This document shows positions 44,149 to 52,650 of a stretch of DNA of 64,000 nt, piece by piece (the first letter of the stretch is position 1; each line of letters opens with the position of its first letter). Under the pieces are notes generated by a model. It worked only from the letters and a program-made list of their open reading frames with translations. It was not told the origin of the DNA and made no database searches. Source of the stretch: Candidatus Methanoperedentaceae archaeon (GTDB taxonomy: Archaea > Halobacteriota > Methanosarcinia > Methanosarcinales > Methanoperedenaceae); the NCBI GenBank assembly GCA_003104905.1, contig PQAS01000058.1, forward strand, positions 56,927 through 120,926, written 5' to 3'. Position numbers and translations under genes: made by a program.

Positions 44149-45318
44149 TTATTTTTTTGGTTTATACCCATCCGAGAGAGTTTTAAGGAATTCGACTATG
44201 TCTGACTCTTCCTGACGTGTCAAATTAAGATTACCCAGTTCATTCTGATTTACATTATCGGATACTTCAGCCGGCGGCCAGGACTTACCTTTCCAGCCAG
44301 CTCCGGGTACATCTCTTGTGTTATAGAAATGTACGATTTCTTCGAGGGACTTGAAGTAGCCATTATGTCCATATGCCTTTACGAAACCTGGATATGGTCT
44401 CTTATCTACATTGCGCAGAGTGGGAACTTTCATTTTGCCAAACTCAGGTTCATATACAGATGATGGATAGCCGGCACTCTTAAGGAAACCTCCCAATCCT
44501 TTATCTACCCATGCGGTTCCAATTGGATTATATATAGGTTCGTTATAAAAGGGATTCTTGGGATTCCTGGGTACTCCCAGATTGTCATAGGTGAAGTCTG
44601 TGAATAAAGGTTTTTCTCCCGTACTTACATGGCATAAATTACACTTTCCTTTTCCTTCAAACAATTGGAGTCCTCTCTTCTCTTTGGAAGTCAAAGCAGC
44701 ATTACCTTTCAAATAATAATCATATTTGGAAGTAAAGGAAGTTACTTCAGCTGATCTCTCATAAGCTGCAATAGATCTTGCGATACATTCGTAGTATTGA
44801 GCATCGGTGAGACCAGTATTACATATATCATAGAACAGCATTGCATAGGATGATGCCTTAACTTTATTGACAACTGCTGAAGCATCGGGATTATTCTGTT
44901 CCAGCGGGTTCAGGAAAGGTCCCTGTGCCTGTTCAGCCAGAGGATCACCAAGTGTCAAGCCAGTTGCCCTGCCATCCCAGAACATTCCTCCAATCCATAT
45001 CCCGGTACTATTATCCAGAATAGGACTATCGCCAGCATATGCAGAAGCAGGAGGCTTGCGGTTCCCGAACCTTCCATCAACTGCACCTTCGTAAACTGCT
45101 CCATGAGCATTTATTTTAGTCTCAGGACCTGTCCATCCAACTTCTGGTGCGTGGCATGCTGCACACGCCTGACCGGCAGGATCTGACAGATTTTTATCAA
45201 AGAAAAGATTCTTTCCTAATTTTTCTTCATTGCTTAATTCATATGCAATTGCTGCTGATCCAAAAGCCGCCAGCAGTATAAAAAAAACCATGCATATCCA
45301 TATTCTTCTTATTAACAT
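44149..45318 (-). CDS. Secreted diheme cytochrome c peroxidase / MauG-like protein, paralog 2
   Basis: ATG 45318, with GGAGGAAAT just upstream, gives 389 aa; the ATG at 45375 is inside the leader. The signal peptide is IWICMVFFILLAAFGSA. Heme c sites are CAACHAPEVGWTGPE and CNLCHVSTGEKPLFTDF. The protein aligns with paralog 1 throughout (NRKPPASAYAGDSP, TLRNVDKRPYPGFVKAYGHNGYFKSL). Main differences are a shorter central loop and a changed second heme region. Two adjacent copies suggest dosage or slightly different substrates. Peroxide defence or electron disposal are the family roles. Confidence 0.9.
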   Translation of the reverse strand: MLIRRIWICMVFFILLAAFGSAAIAYELSNEEKLGKNLFFDKNLSDPAGQACAACHAPEVGWTGPETKINAHGAVYEGAVDGRFGNRKPPASAYAGDSPILDNSTGIWIGGMFWDGRATGLTLGDPLAEQAQGPFLNPLEQNNPDASAVVNKVKASSYAMLFYDICNTGLTDAQYYECIARSIAAYERSAEVTSFTSKYDYYLKGNAALTSKEKRGLQLFEGKGKCNLCHVSTGEKPLFTDFTYDNLGVPRNPKNPFYNEPIYNPIGTAWVDKGLGGFLKSAGYPSSVYEPEFGKMKVPTLRNVDKRPYPGFVKAYGHNGYFKSLEEIVHFYNTRDVPGAGWKGKSWPPAEVSDNVNQNELGNLNLTRQEESDIVEFLKTLSDGYKPKK

Positions 45319-45337
45319 ATATTTCCTCCATTCGCTG

Positions 45338-45490
45338 TTGCCAGGAAAAAAGGTTGTTGACTTCGAAAATAGCAAACGCTATTCTCAAAAACATTTGTTC
45401 CTAACCCGTTTTCCCACAATCTTCTATGTTTAGAAGACCACATTCATATTTTATCCTAATGGAATAAATACATTATGTTAATGCAAAATA
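45338..45490 (-). promoter_or_regulatory. Conserved structured leader and upstream box of peroxidase paralog 2
   Basis: This region matches 43844-43999 element by element. The box ATTTTGCATTAACATAATGT (45471-45490) is identical. H1 is TCTTCTA/TAGAAGA with a 4-base loop (45420-45437). GTGGGAAAAC follows. H2 is AATAGC/GCTATT with a 4-base loop (45368-45383), a perfect 6-bp stem. The CCTGGCAA phrase ends it. In H1 the closing pair is C-G in copy 1 and A-T in copy 2, so the pairing is kept while bases changed. Confidence 0.65.
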
Positions 45491-45506
45491 ATGTAACTCA
45501 TCAAAA

Positions 45507-46484
45507 TTATTCTGATATTTCGACAATTACTCCGGTATCCGTTATCGGCATCAATTCCAGCAGACGCTCAAGTACTGCATCTACTCCCTCCCCTTTTAAC
45601 GTTGACATACTCATATCGCCGATTTTCGATCCCGAAATATCATTCTTGTTCGCCACTATAAGAAATGGCGCAGTAAACCTGTTTTTAATTTCATCAAGAA
45701 GATGCAGCTGGGTATCAAGTGAATAACCGCATGTTTCGGACGGGTCAATTATATACAATATTACTTTTCCAACATGATTCAAGGCACTTATTGCCTGAAG
45801 CTCAATTTCATTTCTCTCTTCAAGCGGCCTGTCAAGTAGACCAGGGGTATCTATCACCTGATGTCGTACCCCATTCCTGGTAAAATGCCCCACAGCCAGC
45901 CCTTTTGTTGTGAAAGGATAGGATGCGATCTCAGGATGAGCACTGCTCACAAGCGCCACGAAACTTGACTTTCCCACATTAGGATAACCTGCAACAACGA
46001 TCGTAGGCCCTTCATCGATAGCGGGAAGCTTTTTTAGCTTATTGCGCGCTTCATTCAGGAAGTGAAGGTTGCCATCGATGCTGCCGACGATCGATGAGAT
46101 CCTGCCAAATGCCTGTTTCCGAACGATTTTTGCATCATCCGCTTCACGCATCATACCCACATATTTTCTTGCCAGTGAAGCTATTTTCTCACCCGCCCAT
46201 TGTACCGACGCCAGGTTCATTTTAATCTCTTCCACACCCACCAAAACATCCGCAAGCTCATGATAAAAAGGCGGCAACTGGTCAAGACTTGGGAATTTTC
46301 TGACTATATGGGCAAGATTATCGCTGAGTATATTTGCTGCGGTCAAAAGCATTGATTCTTCGGCCTGCAGTTTTGACTTTCTATCTAATATTTGTTTTCC
46401 ACGTTTAGCCCTGGTTGCGCGGCGGTAGGATTTATCAAGAAGTTCTTCTGCTGTGGGAACAGTGGGTATATTTTCGAATATCAT
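45507..46484 (-). CDS. nog1: NOG1-family GTPase
   Basis: This 325-aa protein has the NOG1 N-terminal helical domain (YRRATRAKRGKQILDRKS...) followed by a GTPase with G1 VVAGYPNVGKSSFV, G2/G3 PFTTKGLAVGHF and VIDTPGLLDRP, and G4 VANKNDIS. NOG1 acts in large ribosomal subunit maturation in eukaryotes and archaea. The gene stands alone, ends close to the peroxidase leader and is conserved in length. Confidence 0.92.
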   Translation of the reverse strand: MIFENIPTVPTAEELLDKSYRRATRAKRGKQILDRKSKLQAEESMLLTAANILSDNLAHIVRKFPSLDQLPPFYHELADVLVGVEEIKMNLASVQWAGEKIASLARKYVGMMREADDAKIVRKQAFGRISSIVGSIDGNLHFLNEARNKLKKLPAIDEGPTIVVAGYPNVGKSSFVALVSSAHPEIASYPFTTKGLAVGHFTRNGVRHQVIDTPGLLDRPLEERNEIELQAISALNHVGKVILYIIDPSETCGYSLDTQLHLLDEIKNRFTAPFLIVANKNDISGSKIGDMSMSTLKGEGVDAVLERLLELMPITDTGVIVEISE

Positions 46485-46546
46485 ATTTGTCCGGAATTAT
46501 AATTTAATTTAAATAAGTACTGAAGGAACTAATATGCTCATTGAGT

Positions 46547-47860
46547 TCATAAAGATGATGCTATCTTTATGGCATTCCCTGCAACTTCAATAGCTTCCTT
46601 CCCCAGAAGCCTGATCATCGCTTCTTTCCCGATACCGCCTTTGTCATAAATAACATCAGGAACTCTCCCTTCCCTCTTTATTGCATCCGATACACCCCAT
46701 TCCATAGTGGATACTCCTTCCGGCTCGTCTTCTCTCCTGAATGAGGCTATGCAAAACCCTAAATCTTCGCATGCGGAAATTGCCTCATCCGAATAGCGGA
46801 TATTCATTGCAGCCCTCACCTGATCATTGTAATGCATGGCGGTCAATACGATCCGGGCAATATGGCTGCTTGCGCCGAATGCCACACAACCTACAGCATG
46901 AGGTTCATTTTTTAACCGGACTATCCTGCCTGAAACTGCGGCAACATCCATTATCGATGAAGCATCCGGGATACCCATAGCGATATTACATCCAACTTCC
47001 GGAATAAGGTTTGAAAATCCATTGCACTTTTTGATCAAATCAAATGCTTCCCCTATTTTCCTGATTACGCGGTACCTGTGGGCATCGACGAGGGTTTGTC
47101 CTATCTGGTTTACCGGCCCGGCCCCTTTTCCGATATTTTCGGATCTTGCTATTGCCTGTTCAACAAATTCTTTTGCACGATGCGCAGCATCTATAAGGTT
47201 CGCTCCTTTTGATAATTCGGCCGTAATAACAGCCGAGTGCGTACATCCCGACCCATGAGTGCCCCCTTTTATCAATTTTCCCTTAATTGTTGTGAATTCC
47301 CCGCCTGAATAAAGAATATCGGTTCCATTCAAATGGCCTCCTGTGATTATGATGGCTTTTGCACCCAGTTCCGAAATTTTCCGTGCTGCTTTTCTGGCAT
47401 CCGGGATATCCCTGATCTTTATCCCGGAAAGTCTGTGCGCTTCTGATATATTTGGAGTAATAATTACTGAAAGAGGCAGTAATTCCTCAATTAAAACCTC
47501 TACCGCTTCATTTTTCAACAGATTTCCTCCTGCTTCGGCAGTCATTACAGGATCAATAACAAGAGGCAGTTTTTCCCTTCTGACAAGTTCGGATGCTGCT
47601 CTTACGATTTCAGGCGACGAGAGCATGCCTGTTTTGGCGCAATCGATTTTTATATCGCTGGCAACAGCATCGAACTGCTCTTTTATGAAACTAACCGGTA
47701 TGTCATATGAATTAAGGACCCCCTGTGTATTTTGAGCCGTAAGGGATGTTACTATGCAGGTTCCGTGAACTCCAAGGGCCGCGAATGTCTTCAGATCTGC
47801 TGCTATCCCTGCGCCCCCACCCGGATCAACACCTGCTATTGTCAATGCTGTTTTCATCAT
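46547..47860 (-). CDS. thiD: Bifunctional HMP/HMP-phosphate kinase and ThiN-type thiamine phosphate synthase
   Basis: The N-terminal 260 residues are ThiD: ALTIAGVDPGGGAGIAADLKTFAALGVHG, VIDPVMTAEAGGNLL and GGTHGSGCTHSAVITAEL. The rest is a ThiN domain (VGCNIAMGIPDASSIMDVAAVSGRI...GKEAMIRLLGKEA), the archaeal replacement for ThiE. Together they phosphorylate hydroxymethylpyrimidine twice and join it to the thiazole. I chose ATG 47860 (437 aa; GGAGAT nine bases upstream); ATG 47857 is equally close. The gene diverges from the methyltransferase at 47910, so the promoters lie in 50 bp. Confidence 0.92.
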   Translation of the reverse strand: MMKTALTIAGVDPGGGAGIAADLKTFAALGVHGTCIVTSLTAQNTQGVLNSYDIPVSFIKEQFDAVASDIKIDCAKTGMLSSPEIVRAASELVRREKLPLVIDPVMTAEAGGNLLKNEAVEVLIEELLPLSVIITPNISEAHRLSGIKIRDIPDARKAARKISELGAKAIIITGGHLNGTDILYSGGEFTTIKGKLIKGGTHGSGCTHSAVITAELSKGANLIDAAHRAKEFVEQAIARSENIGKGAGPVNQIGQTLVDAHRYRVIRKIGEAFDLIKKCNGFSNLIPEVGCNIAMGIPDASSIMDVAAVSGRIVRLKNEPHAVGCVAFGASSHIARIVLTAMHYNDQVRAAMNIRYSDEAISACEDLGFCIASFRREDEPEGVSTMEWGVSDAIKREGRVPDVIYDKGGIGKEAMIRLLGKEAIEVAGNAIKIASSL

Positions 47861-47909
47861 GTGAAAATAATCTCCATATATTATAATGTTTCCAGTCAAA
47901 TAAGAGTTA

Positions 47910-48524
47910 ATGTCAAAACACATCAAAGCATGGGAAAATGAATATGGAAAAAGTATATGGAAAGGTCATTATTCACTTGAACTGCTTGATGTAAAAAAAG
48001 GCCGACTTCTTGATGCCGGCTGTGGAAGCGGTAAATATTCGATACCTTTGCGTATGCGGGGATTTGAAGTGGTGGGTATTGATGTTTCGTTCAATGCCCT
48101 GAACATGCTAAGAAATAGCAGCAAAGCCCGTGATATTGATATTGAAATTCTCGGGGGGAATGTTTTCCAGCTGCCTTTTAAGACAGGTTCATATGATCTT
48201 ATCTGGTGTTATGAAGTACTGCAGCATATTTTATCAGAAGAAAGGGAATGTGCCGCCAGAGAATTCAGGCGTATATTAAGAAAAGATGGCATTTTGTTCA
48301 TGGAAGTCTTCGGGAAAGATGATTTAAGATATGGCGGGATAGAAATCGAGCCTGGTACTTTTTCCAGGGAAAACGGGATAGTGTACCATTATTTTGATAG
48401 AGCTGAAATTGAGGAATTGCTGCGGGATTTTTCGTGCAAAGTAATTGAATCTCGAAAGGTAAAGATGTTCAGGGGGAAATCATATACAAGACATATGATT
48501 TCCGCTGTTGCGAAGAAGATATGA
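47910..48524 (+). CDS. Class I SAM-dependent methyltransferase
   Basis: This 204-aa protein shows motif I GRLLDAGCGSGKYSIPL, the acidic end of strand 2 (VVGIDVSFNAL), motif II-like GGNVFQLPFKTGSYDLIWCYEVLQHI and a post-motif FRRILRKDGILFMEVF. The fold is clear. The substrate is not. The promoter overlaps that of divergent thiD-thiN. Confidence 0.87.
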   Translation: MSKHIKAWENEYGKSIWKGHYSLELLDVKKGRLLDAGCGSGKYSIPLRMRGFEVVGIDVSFNALNMLRNSSKARDIDIEILGGNVFQLPFKTGSYDLIWCYEVLQHILSEERECAAREFRRILRKDGILFMEVFGKDDLRYGGIEIEPGTFSRENGIVYHYFDRAEIEELLRDFSCKVIESRKVKMFRGKSYTRHMISAVAKKI

Positions 48525-48585
48525 TGCCGAAAATTTTATTTCTGACCATTTTCAAACAAAATCTAAAAAGATCAAAAATGTCAGG

Positions 48586-49110
48586 TTATTTACCCAGGAG
48601 ATGATTTTTCTTGAGATTTAAAAATACTTCTGTACCTGTTTCCGTCGGAATATACTTCTTCCATGTATGCTTATCGGGAGTAATACACCTGATCAGTCCT
48701 TGTTTTTCCAGTTCCCGCATTGCATAACTGATATTCTGCAATGATCTCTCTGTAGAATCTGCTATATCCGATGCCTGTATCATTCTCTTTTCGTGCATAA
48801 TTCTTAATACTATGAGTCTTCTATCTACTCCCAGAACCCACATTGTCAGTCCATCTATATTGACAACCCCCAGAATAAATAATTTATACATTCCTTTATT
48901 TGAATCGGATGAGCATTCCAATTGATCCTGGATTTTTTCCTCCTGGGATTTCTGTGGCTGCAATGAAATACCTTCAAGGTCGGCACAGGGCTTATTAGTT
49001 TGAATTTCACCTAATGAGGGTAGGGGCATTATGGCTGCAAAGGAAAATATAATTAATAATATAACTGCCAGGATTCGTAGTTTTTTATTAAGTCGTTCAT
49101 TATTATTCAT
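48586..49110 (-). CDS. Membrane-anchored winged-helix regulator
   Basis: This 174-aa protein has a membrane helix at about 12-33 (ILAVILLIIFSFAAIMPL) and a Cys-containing extracytoplasmic-type segment. A second hydrophobic stretch follows (YKLFILGVVNIDGLTMWVLGV). A C-terminal winged helix ends it (RLIVLRIMHEKRMIQASDIADSTERSLQNISYAMRELEKQGLIR). Such proteins can sense the envelope and bind DNA directly. It is transcribed away from mtrD with 277 nt between starts, so it may control mtrD or itself. Confidence 0.78.
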   Translation of the reverse strand: MNNNERLNKKLRILAVILLIIFSFAAIMPLPSLGEIQTNKPCADLEGISLQPQKSQEEKIQDQLECSSDSNKGMYKLFILGVVNIDGLTMWVLGVDRRLIVLRIMHEKRMIQASDIADSTERSLQNISYAMRELEKQGLIRCITPDKHTWKKYIPTETGTEVFLNLKKNHLLGK

Positions 49111-49342
49111 ACTTTTTACCTTAATTCTTTTTCCTTAGTATTATGTTTTCCCCAAATACAATCTAAATTCTTTTCTACAAAATAATACCACAATCAAAAA
49201 ATGAGTTGTATATAATCAATAATAAGTTATCACAAATTAGAAAGATTTATAACAATCAATACATATACTCCATAAAACCAGCTCACTATGAAATATTATT
49301 TTCATGATGTGACTCTTGAATAAATATAGGAGAGAATTATAC
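49111..49342. promoter_or_regulatory. Divergent promoter region between the regulator and mtrD
   Basis: The region is AT-rich without a gene. A TATA-like ATTTATAAC lies near 49243-49251 on plus, and ATTAAGGT before the regulator serves as ribosome-binding site on minus. No long palindrome is evident. Confidence 0.45.
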
Positions 49343-49387
49343 ATGCAATCAAATAAATCAAGAATTAGGATGGAAGGAGTGAATTGA
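49343..49387 (+). CDS. Possible 14-aa leader peptide upstream of mtrD
   Basis: ATG 49343 follows GGAGAG at good spacing and opens a 14-codon frame (MQSNKSRIRMEGVN) that ends with TGA immediately before ATG 49388. The mtrD ribosome-binding site (AAGGAG) is inside this frame, so ribosomes reading it would cover that site. It could be a coupling or attenuation device, or coincidence. Confidence 0.3.
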   Translation: MQSNKSRIRMEGVN

Positions 49388-50119
49388 ATGGTGGATATTT
49401 CATTACTTGATCCGACAACACTAACAAATATACTTTTGATAGCCATCAGCGGAACCCTTATTTGCATAGGAGTGCACTTTGTACCTGTAGGCGGCGCACC
49501 CGCAGCAATGGCGCAGGCTACAGGTATAGGCACTGGGACTGTGGAGCTTGCGGCAGGTTCCGGGCTTGTGGGCCTGATAACTGGCGCTTATATGTATGCA
49601 AACGTAGAAAATGCGCCTATGGCATTGGTATTGGCTGCGGGATCAGTTGGCTCCATGATAATGATCTCAAGTGCAATGATCGCTGCCAGTTTAATATATG
49701 CATATGGAGTAGGCGTGCCTTTTGCTTCGGCACAGATAAAAAAGGATCCAATAACAGGAGATACACAGGACATCTATATGTCAAAAGGAACCCAGGGGCA
49801 AGGTATTCCCACAGTTTGTTTTGTTAGTGGGGTAATTGGCGCTGCTTTTGGCGGGATCGGAGGGGCACTCATTTATTATGTCCTGATTGGAATATACAGT
49901 CAATTTATCAGCGTAACAAGTGCTGCTGCGGTTGCTGGAGTATTTACGATGGGTGTTTTCTATGTTAATGCTGTAGTTCCATCTTATGGTGTGGGCGGAA
50001 CTATTGAAGGATTCCATGACCCAAAGTTCAGGCGTGTTCTTCCGAAAGATGCCTTCACAAGCTTTTTTGTGAGTCTTGTCCTGGGTATTGTGGCAATATT
50101 CATTACAATGGGATTGTAA
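49388..50119 (+). CDS. mtrD: Tetrahydromethanopterin S-methyltransferase subunit D
   Basis: MtrD is a membrane subunit of the Na+-pumping Mtr complex, which moves the methyl group between tetrahydromethanopterin and coenzyme M. The 243-aa protein has the hallmark phrases GVHFVPVGGAPAAMAQATGIGTGT, KKDPITGDTQDIYMSKGTQGQGIPTVCFVSGVIGA and VPSYGVGGTIEGFHDPKF. It has about six membrane helices. No other mtr gene is adjacent, although mtr genes normally stand together as mtrEDCBAFGH. It is followed 1 nt after its stop by a DUF1646 transporter gene. Confidence 0.92.
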   Translation: MVDISLLDPTTLTNILLIAISGTLICIGVHFVPVGGAPAAMAQATGIGTGTVELAAGSGLVGLITGAYMYANVENAPMALVLAAGSVGSMIMISSAMIAASLIYAYGVGVPFASAQIKKDPITGDTQDIYMSKGTQGQGIPTVCFVSGVIGAAFGGIGGALIYYVLIGIYSQFISVTSAAAVAGVFTMGVFYVNAVVPSYGVGGTIEGFHDPKFRRVLPKDAFTSFFVSLVLGIVAIFITMGL

Positions 50120-50120
50120 A

Positions 50121-51257
50121 ATGAGTCTTGAGTTCAGTGCAATGGTCGCAGGAGGATTAGGAGTGATTTTCCTTATCGTCCTGCTGGGCCCTTTTCTGAT
50201 CAAAAAAATTGAACATAACCTTGAGGTATTTCTTTTTTCAATGGGCGTACTGGCAGTGACAGTCAACTCTGTCTTCCTGAGAGCGTCCTCAGAAGCTAGG
50301 TCCGCTGCTGAGGAAACTTTTCCTGCCTGGAACTTCCATCTGATCGAAAAAGCACTTGTCGACCCTATCGAGATTTCGCTGGCCGTATTATTCGCAGGAC
50401 TCATTTTCCACTATGGGCGAGGGCACATTAGTATCATAATGCAGAAAATACTGACCAAGATATCATTAAAAATAGTGGTCTTTGCAGTAATCATAGTGCT
50501 CGGTCTGCTCTCAAGCGTGATCACTGCTATCATCGCTGCGCTTCTGCTTGTTGAAATAATTAGTGCATTGCAGCTTAATCGTAAGACAATGGTAAATCTG
50601 ACAATAATTGCCTGCTTTGCCATCGGGCTTGGAGCAGCGCTTACTCCGATCGGTGAGCCTCTTTCTACGATAGTGATTAAGACCAAGATGAACGAGAGCT
50701 TCTTTTATCTATTTGATCTGCTGGGTATATATATCATACCCGGAGTACTGATATTTGGCATCATAGGTGTTTTCTTTGCTTCCAGAAAAGAAACAAAAGC
50801 GCCTGTGGGCAATATCGCATCGACAGATGAGGGTCATGAGAGCATAAACGATGTGCTGATCAGGGCAGGGAAAGTATATGTGTTCGTGATGGCCCTTGTG
50901 CTTCTTGGAACCGGTTTTACGCCATTCATTGAGTGGTATGTGATAAAAATGTCCGGAGAAGCCCTTTACTGGGTGAATATGGTTTCAGCCATCCTTGATA
51001 ATGCAACTCTTGCTGCTGCAGAGGTCGATCCTTCGATGATCGTACCAGATCTACCTGATCCTGCCATTAAGATCAAGAGCGTTCTCATGGGATTGCTTGT
51101 ATCCGGGGGTATGCTGATACCCGGCAATATACCCAATATTATTGCTGCCAATAAGCTGGGTATCACAAGCAAGGAATGGGCACGTCTTGGAGTTCCTCTG
51201 GGTCTTGTAGCAATGCTGGTGTACTTTATAATTCTTTATGCGCCGAACTATATTTAA
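50121..51257 (+). CDS. DUF1646-family putative cation transporter
   Basis: ATG 50121, just after the mtrD stop, gives 378 aa with about ten membrane helices. The longer frame from 50076 overlaps mtrD and lacks a start signal. Conserved-looking segments are ALTPIGEPLSTIVIKTKM and, in the second half, VSAILDNATLAAAEVDPSM and LLVSGGMLIPGNIPNIIAANKLGI. These resemble the TPIG..P and N-x-P..P-N inverted motifs of NhaD/ArsB-type ion transporters. DUF1646 has no firm substrate. Pairing with MtrD suggests Na+. Confidence 0.8.
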   Translation: MSLEFSAMVAGGLGVIFLIVLLGPFLIKKIEHNLEVFLFSMGVLAVTVNSVFLRASSEARSAAEETFPAWNFHLIEKALVDPIEISLAVLFAGLIFHYGRGHISIIMQKILTKISLKIVVFAVIIVLGLLSSVITAIIAALLLVEIISALQLNRKTMVNLTIIACFAIGLGAALTPIGEPLSTIVIKTKMNESFFYLFDLLGIYIIPGVLIFGIIGVFFASRKETKAPVGNIASTDEGHESINDVLIRAGKVYVFVMALVLLGTGFTPFIEWYVIKMSGEALYWVNMVSAILDNATLAAAEVDPSMIVPDLPDPAIKIKSVLMGLLVSGGMLIPGNIPNIIAANKLGITSKEWARLGVPLGLVAMLVYFIILYAPNYI

Positions 51258-51285
51258 CAATTAATTAAACAATTATGAGAAAATA

Positions 51286-51447
51286 ATGATATGTAAACAC
51301 TGTGGACACAATATTACAATGGCAGGAGGTATGTGCTTTCATACAGAGAATGGTTTCTCGCAAACCTGCAAGATATGTGGCTGCAGGTTTCCGGAACAAG
51401 ATGAGGATCAGATGGTGAACAATAATGAAAATAAAGTCAATCAATAA
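51286..51447 (+). CDS. 53-aa zinc-ribbon-like protein
   Basis: The frame from ATG 51286 encodes MICKHCGHNITMAGG... with C3-x2-C6 and C28-x2-C31-x-C33 (TCKICGCRFPEQ), a likely zinc-binding knuckle pair. The acidic/Asn-rich tail has no structure motif. It starts 28 nt after the transporter gene and overlaps the next small gene by 23 bp. Confidence 0.6.
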   Translation: MICKHCGHNITMAGGMCFHTENGFSQTCKICGCRFPEQDEDQMVNNNENKVNQ

Positions 51448-51574
51448 GGAGAGAATTCAGGAGAAAATTAAGGATTTGGGAATAGGAGTATACTTCATAG
51501 GTATAAGTATATTCTTTGTCATATTGATGATAGGATGGCTATTATATAATATTTTCATTTCTTCCAAAGGTTAG
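51425..51574 (+). CDS. 49-aa single-pass membrane protein
   Basis: The frame from ATG 51425 (inside the end of the zinc-ribbon gene) has a basic/charged N-terminus (KIKSINKERIQEKIKDLG) and one strong membrane helix (GVYFIGISIFFVILMIGWLLY). It has the look of a small-subunit-type membrane protein. I do not recognise it. Position in the mtrD-DUF1646 transcript suggests a small subunit of that machinery. Confidence 0.5.
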   Translation: MKIKSINKERIQEKIKDLGIGVYFIGISIFFVILMIGWLLYNIFISSKG

Positions 51575-51710
51575 GCATCAACTCCTATAACGTATGGTGC
51601 CTAACCGGAATTTGAAATAAAGATATTTTCAGATATTGAAGTTGTGCAGGTTTAAGAACCAGTAAATTGAAATATGAGAAATTAGAAATAATATATTAAA
51701 GGAGGATAAA

Positions 51711-52571
51711 ATGTTCGAAAAGGTTCTATTTCCAACAGATTTTTCAGAGTATGCGCAGAAGACCCTTGAATGCATTGGTGAGATTCCCGGTATAAAAGAG
51801 TTGGTACTTTTGCATATAGTGGATGCGACCCATCCTTCAAAGCATGGATGGACTCATGGGCCACATATCGAGAATACAAAGATTCTCATGGATGAGAAGA
51901 AAGAATACCTCGATAGTCTGGGGTTGAAGGTGATAACAAAAGTGGACGTAATAACAGAAGGCGAAGTCTACAGAGAGATTCTGAGAACTGCGGAGAACGA
52001 AAAAGTTTCTTTGATCGTAATGGGTGCCCGAGGAAAAAGTCAGATCAAAGATCTTCTTCTTGGAGGCGTATCTACAAAGGTAGTGCGTCATGCAAAGACA
52101 AACCTTCTAATCATGCGCTATAAATTAGTGGAAGATCTTGAAGGTGTAAAACATGAAAAGTTCTGTCCAATGATTTTTTCAAAGGTGCTTATACCAACTG
52201 ATTTTTCTGAATTTGCAGTAGAAACGATATCTTTTGTAAAAAATATAAAAGATATTAAAGAAATTGATCTTCTGAATGTGGTTAGCAAAGGTGAAACTGA
52301 AGAAGAAATAGAAGAAAATGTCAATGAGGCCAAAAAAAGCCTTGATGATATCAAAGGGGATCTTGGACGGGCGGGTTTTATGGTGAAGGATCATGTTCGG
52401 GTAGGAAATATTCCTGAGGAAATAATCTCCACAGCCGAGGATGAAGATATATCACTAATAGCGATAAGCCCACACGGGAAAGGTTGGTTCAAGGAATTAT
52501 TGGTGGGAAGCACAACCTGTGCAGTAGTAAGAAGAGCGAATAGACCCGTTTTAGTAGTAAGGGCTAAATAA
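51711..52571 (+). CDS. Tandem UspA universal stress protein
   Basis: This 286-aa protein contains two Usp domains. The first has MFEKVLFPTDFSEYAQKTLECI and the ATP-binding-type GARGKSQIKDLLLGGVSTKVVRHAKTNLLI. The second has MIFSKVLIPTDFSEFAVETISFV and SPHGKGWFKELLVGSTTCAVVRRANRPVLVV. Both G-x2-G-x9-G(S/T) patterns look intact, so nucleotide binding is likely. Such proteins protect cells under energy or ion stress. The gene has a GGAGGA ribosome-binding site and sits between ion-transport genes. Confidence 0.92.
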   Translation: MFEKVLFPTDFSEYAQKTLECIGEIPGIKELVLLHIVDATHPSKHGWTHGPHIENTKILMDEKKEYLDSLGLKVITKVDVITEGEVYREILRTAENEKVSLIVMGARGKSQIKDLLLGGVSTKVVRHAKTNLLIMRYKLVEDLEGVKHEKFCPMIFSKVLIPTDFSEFAVETISFVKNIKDIKEIDLLNVVSKGETEEEIEENVNEAKKSLDDIKGDLGRAGFMVKDHVRVGNIPEEIISTAEDEDISLIAISPHGKGWFKELLVGSTTCAVVRRANRPVLVVRAK

Positions 52572-52650
52572 GCATCAGATGATCTCAAGGCAGACTGCAG
52601 GTTTGGCGCTTGGTCCGATCCTTTTTTGATTATTATCTTCTCAGACATAG

